Both the position numbers and the translations under genes were made by a program. A stretch of DNA of 64,000 nt from Archangiaceae bacterium (lineage in GTDB: Bacteria; Myxococcota; Myxococcia; Myxococcales; Myxococcaceae): the NCBI GenBank assembly GCA_016879935.1, contig JAACJQ010000091.1, forward strand, positions 30,248-94,247, read 5' to 3'. The notes below the pieces were generated by a model. The model was not told the origin of the DNA. It was given only the letters and a program-made list of their open reading frames with translations, and did no database searches. Position 1 is the first letter of the stretch, and each line of letters begins with the position of its first letter. Positions 53,740 to 64,000 of this stretch are shown piece after piece.

Positions 53740-54806
53740 GGGTCGTCGAGCTGATCGACTTCCCCGACGGAACGCTCACCGAACGTGGGCCCGCGCGCCG
53801 CTATCAACGGTTTCCCATCGGCCCCTTCGTTGCCTCACCGACGGGCACGCTGCGAGTTCCCGCGCAGGCGCCGAACTCCGGGTGGCAGCTGGTACTCGAG
53901 AACGAAACGCCGCGCTTCATCGGAGAGATGGCCGCGCGGCTCCGCAGCCTCGACGACACAGGCGACTCGACCCTGTTCCGCGTCGAGATGGGCGAAGCGG
54001 TCGTGCTCTTCCGCGTGGTGCCGGAAGAACTCCCCGCGCTCGCGTGGCCGGCCGAGCTCGATGACGTCATCACGGGGGTCGCGCCCGGTGTCGCGGGGCT
54101 CGACGTGCTCGCCGACGCGCTGCTCGAGCGCAGCCACCCGCTGGGAGAGCGACTGCGCGGCCTGAACCACCGGTGGACTGACGCCGATTGGAGCGGAGAG
54201 CTGCCGCTCCTCGAGCGTGAAGCCCGCTTCGACTTCGGCTGGTCACGGGGCGTCGCGACGTCGGCTGTGCTGCGAACCTTGCGAGGGCTCGATCGGCTCG
54301 GCGCGCACGTCTCGACGCACCTGGTGCAGACCGTCGAGCTGCTCACGTGGAGCGACGAGGCCCCGAGCCTCGAGTCGGTCTCGTCGTCACTCGAGGCCTT
54401 GCTGCGCCATCGCTTGCCGTGGCTTGGCGTCTTGCGGGTCCATGGCCTCAAGCCAGCCGTCGGCGATGCGCTGCAGCGAGCCTGGAGAGCTGGCCGCTGG
54501 AGCGCGCGGGTGAGTCGTGACTGTCACCTCGAGACGCCCAGGCCGGCGCAGCTGCGCCTCGTCACCTCCGCGCGCAGCGACGATGTTCCCGAGCGCGGGT
54601 TCATGCAGGTCGGAACGGGCAGCCCGATGTCGTTCGTTCGCCTTCGCCACGCGACGCCCGAGCTCACGGTCGCGCGTCAGGCGTTCACGCTCAATGGGTC
54701 GACCCGCACTCGCCTCGCCCAGGCGCAGGGCCCATGGGTCATCCCCTTGAAGCCGAAAGACCACTTCACGATCGATGAACGGTCGTACACGATCGAGCTG
54801 GCGTAA
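53736..54806 (+). CDS. Terminal cassette protein, unknown, possible bpX-type effector/adaptor
   Basis: 356 aa from GTG 53736 (GTGA with previous gene). The body is mixed alpha/beta, containing WTDADWSGELPLLEREARFDFGW and LRALLRHRLPWLG-like helices. The last 70 residues (SFVRLRHATPELTVARQAFTLNGS, WVIPLKPKDHFTIDERSYTIELA) have an FHA-like strand rhythm but no clear FHA motif. No catalytic residues can be identified. It closes the cassette; thyA starts 21 nt later with its own ribosome-binding site. Confidence 0.7.
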   Translation: MRVVELIDFPDGTLTERGPARRYQRFPIGPFVASPTGTLRVPAQAPNSGWQLVLENETPRFIGEMAARLRSLDDTGDSTLFRVEMGEAVVLFRVVPEELPALAWPAELDDVITGVAPGVAGLDVLADALLERSHPLGERLRGLNHRWTDADWSGELPLLEREARFDFGWSRGVATSAVLRTLRGLDRLGAHVSTHLVQTVELLTWSDEAPSLESVSSSLEALLRHRLPWLGVLRVHGLKPAVGDALQRAWRAGRWSARVSRDCHLETPRPAQLRLVTSARSDDVPERGFMQVGTGSPMSFVRLRHATPELTVARQAFTLNGSTRTRLAQAQGPWVIPLKPKDHFTIDERSYTIELA

Positions 54807-54818
54807 GAGGCGCTCCTC

Positions 54819-54823
54819 GGAGG
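54819..54823 (+). promoter_or_regulatory. Ribosome-binding site of thyA
   Basis: GGAGG 4 nt before the thyA ATG (54828). Its presence marks thyA as independently translated, unlike the six genes before it, which use overlapping start/stop codons. Confidence 0.6.
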
Positions 54824-54827
54824 CTGC

Positions 54828-55676
54828 ATGTCAGAACGTGCGTATCTCGATCTCTTGAAGTCGGTGCTCGACCACGGAAAGCCGCGTGCCGACCGCACGG
54901 GCACGGGCACCCGCGCGCAGTTCGGCGGCCAGATGCGCTTCGACCTGCGCACGAGCTTCCCGTTGCTGACGACGAAGAAGGTGCACCTCAAGTCCATCAT
55001 TCACGAGCTGCTGTGGTTCGTGAGCGGCTCGACGAGCGTGCAGCCCCTGAAAGACGTGGGCGTCTCCATCTGGGACGAGTGGTCGACGGCGGAGCAGACT
55101 GCCCGCTTCGGCCGCGCCGCCGGAGAGCTCGGGCCCGTCTACGGCCACCAGTGGCGCAACTTCGGCGCGACGAAGAAGGCCGACGGCACGTACGAGCGTG
55201 ACGGGTTCGATCAGCTCTCGCGCGTCGTGCGCGACATTCGCGAGAACCCCATGAGCCGCCGGCTGCTCGTCTCGGGGTGGAACCCGAAAGAGGCCGACCA
55301 GGTCGCGCTGCCGCCCTGTCACACGCTCTTCCAGTTCCACGTGCAGGACGGCGAGCTGTCGTGTCACCTGTACCAGCGCTCGGGCGACGTCTTCCTCGGA
55401 GTGCCCTTCAACATCGCGAGCTACGCGCTGCTGACGCTGATGGTGGCGCAGTCGACGGGGCTCAAGCCGGGCGACTTCGTACACAGCTTCGGAGACGTGC
55501 ACCTGTACAACAACCACGTCGACCAGGCCCGCGAGCAGCTCTCACGGGAGCCGCGCCCGCTGCCGCGCATGACGCTCAACCCGGAGCGGAAGAACCTGTT
55601 CGCCTTCCGCTACGAGGACTTCACCCTCGAAGGGTACGACCCGCACCCGGCCATCAAGGCTCCGGTGGCGGTGTGA
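54828..55676 (+). CDS. thyA: Thymidylate synthase
   Basis: 282 aa. Converts dUMP to dTMP with methylene-tetrahydrofolate. Contains [21 protein letters not shown], the catalytic Cys in [32 protein letters not shown] and [11 protein letters not shown], the standard ThyA blocks. Standard length. Followed immediately by folA, which regenerates the tetrahydrofolate it consumes, the usual functional pairing. Confidence 0.97.
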   Translation: MSERAYLDLLKSVLDHGKPRADRTGTGTRAQFGGQMRFDLRTSFPLLTTKKVHLKSIIHELLWFVSGSTSVQPLKDVGVSIWDEWSTAEQTARFGRAAGELGPVYGHQWRNFGATKKADGTYERDGFDQLSRVVRDIRENPMSRRLLVSGWNPKEADQVALPPCHTLFQFHVQDGELSCHLYQRSGDVFLGVPFNIASYALLTLMVAQSTGLKPGDFVHSFGDVHLYNNHVDQAREQLSREPRPLPRMTLNPERKNLFAFRYEDFTLEGYDPHPAIKAPVAV

Positions 55677-55681
55677 CGGTG

Positions 55682-56155
55682 ATGCAGCCGCTCGGCCTCG
55701 TCGTCGCGGTCGCGCGCAATGGCGGCATCGGCCTGCGCAACGCCCTGCCCTGGCGCATTCCCGAAGACCTCAAGCGCTTCAAGGCCGTGACGCTCGGCCA
55801 CGCCGTCATCATGGGCCGCGCGACGCACGAGTCGATTGGGAAGCCCCTCGTCGAGCGGCGCAACATCGTGGTGACGAAGACGCGTGCCGAATTTCCGGGC
55901 TGTGAGACGGCGCCATCGCTCACCGCGGCCCTGGAGCTGGCGCGCACGACCGATGCGATGCCGATGATAATCGGAGGGGCGAAGCTGTACGCCGAGGCGC
56001 TGCCGCTCGTGACGCACCTGTTCCTCACCGAGGTCGAGCGCGACGTCGAGGCCGACACGTTCTTCCCCGCTTGGCGGCGCGAGGAGTGGCGCGAGGTGAG
56101 CCGTCTGCCCGCGCAGACCCCTGACGTCTTCTTCGTGAACCTGGAGCGACGGTGA
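55682..56155 (+). CDS. folA: Dihydrofolate reductase
   Basis: 157 aa. Reduces dihydrofolate, the product of the thyA reaction, with NADPH. Visible motifs: VVAVARNGGIGLRNALPWRIPEDLKRFK with the ALPW-x-x-P-x-D block, and IMGRATHESIGKPLVERRNIVVT. Alternative GTG starts at 55673 (GTGA overlap with thyA) and 55679 are possible; ATG 55682 matches the family N-terminus. Confidence 0.95.
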   Translation: MQPLGLVVAVARNGGIGLRNALPWRIPEDLKRFKAVTLGHAVIMGRATHESIGKPLVERRNIVVTKTRAEFPGCETAPSLTAALELARTTDAMPMIIGGAKLYAEALPLVTHLFLTEVERDVEADTFFPAWRREEWREVSRLPAQTPDVFFVNLERR

Positions 56156-56502
56156 ACCCCGCAGCACGGAAGGGCCCCTCGAACCGCTTCATGGGCTGCG
56201 GCCTCGTGGTGCTGCTGTCAGTGACGACGTGTGGCTTCTGGGGCGTTCGCACCACGCGAGCGCTCCTCGAGTTCAAGCGCTTCGAGCACACGCCTCCGGG
56301 TACGGCCCTCGAGACGGTCGTCGGAGCCGCAGTCGACGCGGGCTTCGAGCCGTGGCCCATGGGTGATGTGGGGCCCGACGACGCCGGTGTGGCCACGGTC
56401 GACCTCGTGAAACAGCACGGGCCGCCGGTGGGCAGTTGGCACCTGCTCGTCAATCACGTCGGCGGTCGCGTCACGGCGGTGAAGCCGGTGATTCCCGACT
56501 GA
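56152..56502 (+). CDS. Small membrane-anchored protein of unknown function
   Basis: 116 aa from GTG 56152, overlapping the folA stop (GTGA). An N-terminal membrane anchor (RFMGCGLVVLLSVTTCGFWGVR) is followed by a mixed region with ALETVVGAAVDAGFEPWPMG. No family recognised. Co-translation with folA suggests shared expression, not necessarily shared function. Confidence 0.6.
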   Translation: MNPAARKGPSNRFMGCGLVVLLSVTTCGFWGVRTTRALLEFKRFEHTPPGTALETVVGAAVDAGFEPWPMGDVGPDDAGVATVDLVKQHGPPVGSWHLLVNHVGGRVTAVKPVIPD

Positions 56503-56578
56503 AGGCGCTGCCTCCAGATGGCGCCGTGCGAAATGACGACCCGTGGACGTGAAGGGGTCAGGGCATTACGACCGGCTC

Positions 56579-57130
56579 ATGAAGATCTACACGAAGACGG
56601 GCGACGGCGGAGACACCTCACTCTTTGGCGGCGGGCGCGTCGGCAAAGAGAGTGACCGTGTCGAGTCGTACGGGCAGATCGACGAGCTGAACTCGGTGCT
56701 GGGCATGGCGCGCGCCGAAGACATGGGCAAGCTCGACGCCCTCATGCAGACCCTGCAGGATCAGCTCTTCACCATCGGCTCGATCCTCGCGACGCCTGCG
56801 GGCAGCAAGGCCGCCTCGCACATTCCACAGCTCCGGCCAGAATGGATCACCGCGATGGAGCTCGCCATCGACGAGTTCGACAAGGAGCTTCCACCGCTCA
56901 CCTCGTTCGTGCTGCCGGGTGGAACGCGGAGCGCAGCCGCGCTCCACCATGCCCGCTGTGTCTGCCGTCGCGCCGAGCGCCGCATCGTGCCCCTCATGCG
57001 CGCGGGCGACGTCGACCAGGAGATCATCGTCTACCTGAACCGCCTCTCAGACCTGCTGTTCACGCTCGCGCGCGTCGCCAATGCCCGTGCTGGCGTCAAG
57101 GACGTGCCCTGGGTCGCACCGAAGGCGTGA
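56579..57130 (+). CDS. Cob(I)yrinic acid a,c-diamide adenosyltransferase (PduO-type)
   Basis: 183 aa. Adds the adenosyl group of ATP to cob(I)alamin. Family hallmarks: the N-terminal KIYTKTGDGGDTSLFGG ATP-binding loop, RVGKESDRVESYGQIDELNS, LPGGTRSAAALHHARCVCRRAER and YLNRLSDLLFTLAR. ATG 56579 matches the family start; an in-frame ATG 36 nt upstream is less likely. The stop overlaps the queG start (TGATG). Confidence 0.93.
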   Translation: MKIYTKTGDGGDTSLFGGGRVGKESDRVESYGQIDELNSVLGMARAEDMGKLDALMQTLQDQLFTIGSILATPAGSKAASHIPQLRPEWITAMELAIDEFDKELPPLTSFVLPGGTRSAAALHHARCVCRRAERRIVPLMRAGDVDQEIIVYLNRLSDLLFTLARVANARAGVKDVPWVAPKA

Positions 57131-58125
57131 TGATTCCCTCGGGGCGGCTGCGGGCGCTCGCCGTCAACGCTGGCTTCGACCTCGTGGGCTTCGCGCGCGC
57201 CGAGCCCATCGACCCGCACGTGCTGGGTGACTGGCTCGCGCAGGGCTTCCACGCCGACCTCGACTGGATGTCGGAGCGGGTCGCCGAGCGGCTCGATGTG
57301 ACGGCGCTGCTCCCGGGAGCGAAGACGGTCATCGCGCTCGCGTGCAACTACTGGCGGTCGGACGATGCCGGGCCAATCGCTCGGTATGCGCGCGGCCGCG
57401 ACTACCACGCGACGATGCGAGACCGGCTGAGGGTGCTCCGGCGGGGGCTGCGCGAGCAGTTCAGTGGCGTCGCCGACTACGGCTCGGTCGACGCCAACCC
57501 GGTGATGGAGAAGGTGCACGCCGCGCGCGCGGGCCTCGGCTTCGTTGGAAAGAACGCGTGCTTCATCACTCCGGAGTTCGGCTCGTGGGTCGTGCTCGCG
57601 ACGATGATCATCGATGCCGAGGTCGACGAGTACGCGACGGGTCCGACCGCCGACGTGTGCGGCCGGTGCTCGCTGTGTCTGACCTCCTGCCCCACGGGGG
57701 CCATCGTGAGCGAGCGGGTCGTCGACGCGGGAGCGTGTCTTTCGTACCAGACCATCGAGAACGACCGTTCGGTGCCCGAGCGGCTACGCCTTGCGATGCC
57801 CAACCTCGTCTTCGGGTGTGACGTCTGCCAGGACGTCTGCCCGCTGAACGCAACGCCGATTCGCGCGCAGGCGCGGTTCGAGCCGAGAGCCGTCGCACAA
57901 GCCTCGGTGCTCGAACTCGCCGCGATGACGCGAGAGCAGTGGGACGTGTGGGCGCCCGGCATGGCGCTCATGCGCGCAGGCTTCGATGGGCTTCGTCGAA
58001 ATGCGGCGTATGCCCTTGGCGCGATGAAGGCGCTCGAGGCGCGCCCGGTGCTCGAACGGCTCGTTGCCGACGGCGACCACCGCGTGCGCGAAGCCGCCGC
58101 CTGGGCGCTGACCCAGCTGACTTGA
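57130..58125 (+). CDS. queG: Epoxyqueuosine reductase
   Basis: 331 aa. Cobalamin-dependent iron-sulfur enzyme making the last step of tRNA queuosine synthesis. Two 4Fe-4S cluster motifs are present: CGRCSLCLTSCPTGA and CDVCQDVCPLN. N-terminal flavodoxin-like/cobalamin-binding half (GFDLVGFARAEP), and a C-terminal HEAT-like tail. The coupling to a cobalamin adenosyltransferase gene (TGATG) fits its need for cobalamin, though queG uses cob(II)alamin chemistry rather than adenosylcobalamin. Confidence 0.93.
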   Translation: MIPSGRLRALAVNAGFDLVGFARAEPIDPHVLGDWLAQGFHADLDWMSERVAERLDVTALLPGAKTVIALACNYWRSDDAGPIARYARGRDYHATMRDRLRVLRRGLREQFSGVADYGSVDANPVMEKVHAARAGLGFVGKNACFITPEFGSWVVLATMIIDAEVDEYATGPTADVCGRCSLCLTSCPTGAIVSERVVDAGACLSYQTIENDRSVPERLRLAMPNLVFGCDVCQDVCPLNATPIRAQARFEPRAVAQASVLELAAMTREQWDVWAPGMALMRAGFDGLRRNAAYALGAMKALEARPVLERLVADGDHRVREAAAWALTQLT

Positions 58126-58258
58126 GGCGGGCGCCCTCCGAACGCCGCGACCTCCTTCGCCTTTCCGCGCTCTCGAGTGGCACACCCACGACCGTTTTGG
58201 TCGCCGCCGTGCCGCTCGACGACCTCGCATGTCAGACCCGTGTGCGAGAAGCCTCGGA

Positions 58259-59191
58259 ATGAGCAGCGTTCGAACGGCTGACGCGCAGTGCACCCGGGTC
58301 GCGGCGCGCCAACAGGGCGTGTTGCAGCGTCGTCAGGCGCAGCTGGCGGGGTTGTCGCTTCGTCAGATTCAGACGCGCGTTCGTTCGGGGCGCTGGCAGG
58401 TCGTGCACCCGGGCGTCTACCGAATCGCGGGGGCTCCGAACGTCTGGCACTCCGAGCTGAAGGCGCTGTGTCTGTGGCTCGAGCCCGAGTGCGTGCTCTC
58501 CCACCGCGCGGCCGCAGAGCTGCACGGGTTCTCGCGCTTCGAGGGCTGTCGCGCGAAGGACATCACCGTGCACCGCCGTGTCCGTGAGGCGGTTGGCATC
58601 ACCCCCCACCGCACGAACGACCTGCCATCTCGCGAAGTGACCGTCGTCTCGGGCTTTCGCGTCACGAGCGTCGAACGCACGCTCCTCGACCTCGCGGCGA
58701 CGGAAGACCCGTCGACCGTCAGAGCCTGTCTCGACGAGGCCCTGCGCCGACGCTGGACGACGCTCGAGCGGTTCTCGCAGCACCTCTCGCGTCATGGAGG
58801 CGCCCGCGGCATCGCGAGCCTCAAGGCCCTCGTGCACGAATACCTGGGTGGTGACGGGCCGACCGAGAGCGAGCTCGAGCAGCGCGTGCTCGACGTTCTC
58901 GAAGAGCACGACCTGCCGCGCCCCGTGAAGCAACAGGTGGTGAAAGCTGGCGACCGTGTGCGCCGGCTCGACTTTCACTTCCCCGGAACGCGCGTCGTGC
59001 TCGAAGCCGACGGTTACGCCTTTCATTCAGGCCTGACGGAGTTCGAGCGAGACCGCACCCGCGCGAACGCGCTCGTCGCGAAGGGCTTCATCCTGTTGCG
59101 GTGGACGTGGCGGGCCCTCGAGCAGCACCCGCACCAGTTGGTCGACGAGCTCGAACGCGTGCTCGCGTCACAGACCCGACGCGCGGCCTAG
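58259..59191 (+). CDS. AbiEi-like HTH plus DUF559 endonuclease-fold protein
   Basis: 310 aa. The N-terminal half resembles AbiEi-type type IV antitoxins (RVAARQQGVLQRRQAQLAGLSLRQIQTRVRSGRWQVVHPGVYRI). The C-terminal half (about 210-300) resembles DUF559, a small restriction-endonuclease-like fold (RRLDFHFPGTRVVLEADGYAFH, ERDRTRANALVAKGFILLRWTW). No AbiEii toxin gene is adjacent. ATG 58229 is an alternative start 30 nt upstream. Solitary genes of this form are widespread in high-GC bacteria; activity unproven. Confidence 0.75.
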   Translation: MSSVRTADAQCTRVAARQQGVLQRRQAQLAGLSLRQIQTRVRSGRWQVVHPGVYRIAGAPNVWHSELKALCLWLEPECVLSHRAAAELHGFSRFEGCRAKDITVHRRVREAVGITPHRTNDLPSREVTVVSGFRVTSVERTLLDLAATEDPSTVRACLDEALRRRWTTLERFSQHLSRHGGARGIASLKALVHEYLGGDGPTESELEQRVLDVLEEHDLPRPVKQQVVKAGDRVRRLDFHFPGTRVVLEADGYAFHSGLTEFERDRTRANALVAKGFILLRWTWRALEQHPHQLVDELERVLASQTRRAA

Positions 59192-59281
59192 CGCCTCACC
59201 TGATGGGCCGACGCAGCGCCTCTACAGCGCGCATTCTTTTCGGTGTCGCTCTCCGACGCCGTGGGGCACCGTCGGCCCACC

Positions 59282-61573
<2,292 letters not shown>

Positions 61574-61585
61574 GCTGTGCACAGC
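61574..61585. repeat. 12-bp palindrome GCTGTGCACAGC after maeB
   Basis: A perfect palindrome immediately following the maeB stop (TGA 61571-61573). Could be a transcription-end hairpin stem (too short and without loop) or a regulatory dyad; significance uncertain. Confidence 0.3.
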
Positions 61586-61602
61586 GGCCTGCGACGGCGG
61601 CA

Positions 61603-61829
61603 TCACTCCTCGAACCGCGCCTGCCGCGCCGTGCCCGCCTTCGAGTGGACCTGGTGGGCGGCGGGCACTCGCTCGACGGTGCGAGGCTCGACGATTCGCG
61701 CGTGGAAGCAGCAGATGGGCGCCTCATCGGGCCCGCTCCGTCGGAGCGCAGACGCGTCGCGTTCGGCGCGAATGCGCGAACGAAACCAGGCCTCGGTGAT
61801 GCGCCAGGACGCGTGACCTTCAGCAGCGA
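61603..61829 (-). other. Coding-like block without a recognisable start (possible small protein or remnant)
   Basis: Between maeB and the DMT transporter gene, the minus strand has an open frame ending TGA at 61603. It reads SWRITEAWFRSRIRAERDA, then PDEAPICCFHARIVEP and KAGTARQARFEE at the end. Composition (Trp, Phe, His, Cys, balanced charges) and GC-rich third positions look coding, unlike the Ser/Arg shadow frames opposite. No ATG, GTG or TTG is found near the expected start. It may be a small gene with an unusual start, the tail of a broken gene, or chance. Confidence 0.3.
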
Positions 61830-62744
61830 ATGAGAGAGACCAGACGCGTGACGACTCCGCTGCCGACGTCGCGTGGGTTGCCGCTGCCAGTGCTGCTCGC
61901 GCTGCTGGGCCAGACCGCCATCTCGGCAGGCACGCATCTGGCGGCCCGCCGTGCGACCCAGGACGTCGACGCCATCTCGCTGGTGACGATGCGCATTCTG
62001 CTGTCGGCGGCGGGCTACCTCGGCGTGCTGGCGGCGTTGAAAGGGCCGCTGCTGCCTCCGCGAAAGACGTGGGGCTGGTGGTTGCTCTTCGGCTTTCTCG
62101 CCGGCCCGGTGAACCAGGGCTTCTTCGTGTACGGGCTCGCGCAGTCGAAGGCCTCGCACGCCGGCCTGCTCTATGGCCTCACGCCCGCGGGGGTGTACCT
62201 GCTGAGCGTCGCGCGTGGGCGTGAAGCACCGACCCGCGCGCGGTTGGGGGGCATCGTCGTCGCGTTCGTCGGCGTGCTCGTGCTGCTGCTCGGCCGTGGG
62301 CTCGGTGAAGCGCTCGGCCCGCTCGTGGGAGACCTCTTCATTCTCGGCGCCGTGCTGGCGTGGGTCTTCTGGACCGCGGAGTCACGCGAGAAGGCACAGA
62401 CCTTCGGTGGGCTGCGCACGGCGGGGTGGAGCCTCATCGCCGGCGCGCTCTGGTGTCTGCCCGCGGCTCCGTTCGTGGTGAAGCTCGACGCGTTCGTCGC
62501 GGCGCCGGCCATCGCGCACTGGTGCCTTGCGTACCTCGTGCTGATGACGAGCATGGGCTCGTACGCGTTGTGGAACTACGCGCTCTCGCGCACGGAGGCC
62601 TCGCGAGTTGCCGTCTTCGCGAACCTGCAGCCCATCGCCACCGCCGTCGCCGCGTGGGCGCTCCTCGACGAGAAGCTCGGCTGGGAGTTGCTTGCCGGTG
62701 GTGTGCTCGTACTCATCGGCGTGAGGCTGGCGCAGCGGCAGTAG
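61830..62744 (+). CDS. DMT-superfamily (EamA) transporter
   Basis: 304 aa with about ten membrane segments in two EamA halves (first: VLLALLGQTAISAGTHLAAR to VYGLAQSKASHAGLLYGLTP; second: VGDLFILGAVLAWVFWTAESR to VAVFANLQPIATAVAAWALL). Probably exports amino acids or metabolites; substrate unknown. ATG 61830 or GTG 61848 could be the start. A 256-bp stretch precedes it. Confidence 0.85.
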   Translation: MRETRRVTTPLPTSRGLPLPVLLALLGQTAISAGTHLAARRATQDVDAISLVTMRILLSAAGYLGVLAALKGPLLPPRKTWGWWLLFGFLAGPVNQGFFVYGLAQSKASHAGLLYGLTPAGVYLLSVARGREAPTRARLGGIVVAFVGVLVLLLGRGLGEALGPLVGDLFILGAVLAWVFWTAESREKAQTFGGLRTAGWSLIAGALWCLPAAPFVVKLDAFVAAPAIAHWCLAYLVLMTSMGSYALWNYALSRTEASRVAVFANLQPIATAVAAWALLDEKLGWELLAGGVLVLIGVRLAQRQ

Positions 62745-62794
62745 CGTGAACGGCGTTTCCGCGAAGGTCGTGGCCACGAGAACCTCGACCGCGC

Positions 62795-64000
62795 TCAGGG
62801 CACGAGCAGCTTCTGCACCTCGAGCGCTTCAGCCGACCGCCCCAGGTGATTCAGACACCGCACCTTCTGCTGCAGCACCATTCTTCGCAGCGGCGCCTCT
62901 TCCACGCTGTCGCCCGCCGGAGCGCGCAACCACCGGTCGGCCTCCTCCAGCGCGAGCTCGCAGTTCCCCACATCGGCCAGCTTCGCCACCGCGCGCGCCT
63001 GCGTCTCCCGAGTCGTCGAGTTGATGGGCACGAACGGCACGTGCGCCTGACGCTCGAGCTCCCGCAGGTTCTCTTCGATGGACCTCAAGTTGAACCCGGT
63101 GCCACGGCGACGACGAATCGGCGGCGGCGCCACGGCCACCGGCCCCGGCTGCACGGTGACGACGGAGTCCGGCGGAGCATCGATGGGCGGCGCAGGCGGC
63201 GGAACATTCACCGGCGCCTCGGCGATTCCCGGCGGTGGAGCCGCCCACTCCTCTTCCGGGTTCGCCGACGGGGGCTCGACGTCGGTCTCGTCGGCAGCCA
63301 CCACCGGCTCGATGGCAGGCGTCGGTGCGACCTCTGGCTTCACCGTCGGGAGCGGCGGCGTGCTCGGGGCCGCAGACGGCCAGCGGTAGTCGTCGAGCTC
63401 GCCTTCGTGCCACGCGACCGCATGCCCCGCCGTGACCACGTGGGTCGACTTCGGCGTCTTCACCTCGACGCTGCCCTCCTCGACTGCGACGACCACCTTC
63501 GCGAGCTCGCGCGAGACGAGGAAGCGCGTGCCCAGGTCCTTCACCTCGACGTCGCCGGCGCGAATGGTCAACACGCGCTCCTCGCGGTGCGGCACCACCA
63601 TGGCGAGGCTGCCGCGCGAGATGTCGAGCGTGAGTGCCTTCTCCTCCAGCTTCGCGAGCTGCACGTCGGTCGACCCGGTGAGGCCCGCCTTGGTGCCGTC
63701 GGGCAACTTCAACCACAGCGACCCGTCCTTCTCGGTCGACAGCCGCGCGCCGGTCTCGAGCACCTGCGCCGTGCCCAGCGCGCCCGTGCCGCTCTTCGCC
63801 TTGCGCGCGCTCGCGACGACGGCCTTCACCGGCCTGCCCGGCGGCGGCTGCGGAATCGCGACCGGCGCGAGCGGCGTCGGAGAAACGGCGTTCGCGACAG
63901 GAGAGGTGCCACCACCGGCGCCATCGACGGGCTGAGACGAGACGATGCGAAACGCGACGAACGCGAGCGCACACGCCGCCGCCGCTGCGAGCACGAAGCG
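62795..64000 (-). CDS. FecR-domain protein, N-terminus cut by the window edge
   Basis: At least 401 codons; the frame runs off the right end (a GTG at 63994 is probably internal). A hydrophobic segment (LAAAAACALAFVAFRIV) near the edge is likely the membrane anchor. It is followed by a FecR domain: GTAQVLETGARLSTEKDGSLWLKLPDGTKAGL, LTLDISRGSLAMVV, GDVEVKDLGTRFLV. A long Pro-rich linker (about 220-310) and a helical, TPR-like C-terminus (CELALEEADRWL) follow. Possibly an anti-sigma or envelope-sensing protein; no sigma factor gene is visible within the window. Confidence 0.8.
   Translation of the reverse strand, partial: RFVLAAAAACALAFVAFRIVSSQPVDGAGGGTSPVANAVSPTPLAPVAIPQPPPGRPVKAVVASARKAKSGTGALGTAQVLETGARLSTEKDGSLWLKLPDGTKAGLTGSTDVQLAKLEEKALTLDISRGSLAMVVPHREERVLTIRAGDVEVKDLGTRFLVSRELAKVVVAVEEGSVEVKTPKSTHVVTAGHAVAWHEGELDDYRWPSAAPSTPPLPTVKPEVAPTPAIEPVVAADETDVEPPSANPEEEWAAPPPGIAEAPVNVPPPAPPIDAPPDSVVTVQPGPVAVAPPPIRRRRGTGFNLRSIEENLRELERQAHVPFVPINSTTRETQARAVAKLADVGNCELALEEADRWLRAPAGDSVEEAPLRRMVLQQKVRCLNHLGRSAEALEVQKLLVP

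Noticed and set aside
61577..61816. 79-aa plus-strand ORF between maeB and the DMT transporter
   Set aside because: Ser/Arg-rich with no motif; the minus strand in the same place looks more protein-like, though itself uncertain.

Overview
The window is high-GC, densely coded DNA with many ATGA, GTGA and TGATG gene overlaps. It most resembles a Myxococcota (Myxococcales-type) chromosome. Support for this comes from a Ser/Thr kinase fused to a C-terminal domain resembling the myxobacterial DUF2378/TIGR02265 family, a second soluble kinase, Cys-rich lipoproteins with Gly/Ser spacers and an Asp-rich MopE-like motif, an HDOD protein, and a MoxR-vWA-beta-propeller cassette. No rRNA, tRNA, CRISPR array, insertion sequence or phage module is visible.

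Layout. 1-7.3 kb: end of an unknown gene with a sliding-clamp-like motif, panD, an outer-membrane-type protein, a pentapeptide-repeat protein, then an RluA-type pseudouridine synthase coupled to a PBP1A-type penicillin-binding protein. 7.4-15.9 kb: an HDOD protein; a four-gene minus-strand operon (HD phosphohydrolase, NUDIX-MBL fusion, two membrane paralogs); a LysR gene divergent from a secreted protein with a 14-bp palindrome between them; an ATP-grasp ligase overlapping a GNAT gene. 15.9-24.7 kb: transglutaminase-like protein, kinase, metallophosphoesterase, a zinc-ribbon/lipobox mini-protein coupled to a radical SAM/SPASM enzyme, a DUF255 thioredoxin-like protein, and an NlpC/P60 hydrolase. 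24.7-30 kb: SF1 helicase, two Cys-rich lipoproteins separated by a tandem repeat array, and a 53-aa protein.

30-40.8 kb: thiL at the end of a tolC/ABC/adaptor export operon with a divergent TetR gene, a second TetR gene, the kinase-DUF2378 fusion, a methyltransferase, and an exbD-lipoprotein-SDR operon. 41-47.5 kb: TetR, aldehyde dehydrogenase and MATE exporter on one strand; a RibD-like reductase divergent from that TetR gene with a perfect 19-bp operator-like palindrome; a cytochrome c-FTR1 iron permease; an acyl-CoA thioesterase.

47.5-54.8 kb is the standout. Six genes are joined only by 4-nt start/stop overlaps: MoxR AAA+ ATPase, two small proteins, a vWA/beta-propeller protein, an 872-aa helical/propeller protein and a 356-aa protein. 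This matches the architecture of the MoxR-vWA-beta-propeller (bpX) ternary systems that comparative genomics proposes as NTP-dependent conflict systems. 54.8-64 kb: thyA-folA with a small coupled membrane protein, PduO-type cobalamin adenosyltransferase coupled to queG, an AbiEi-like/DUF559 protein, a malic enzyme-phosphotransacetylase fusion, a DMT transporter, and a FecR-like protein cut by the window edge.

All functions come from reading motifs and architecture. No database search was run. Start codons were chosen from overlaps, ribosome-binding sites and where family similarity begins.
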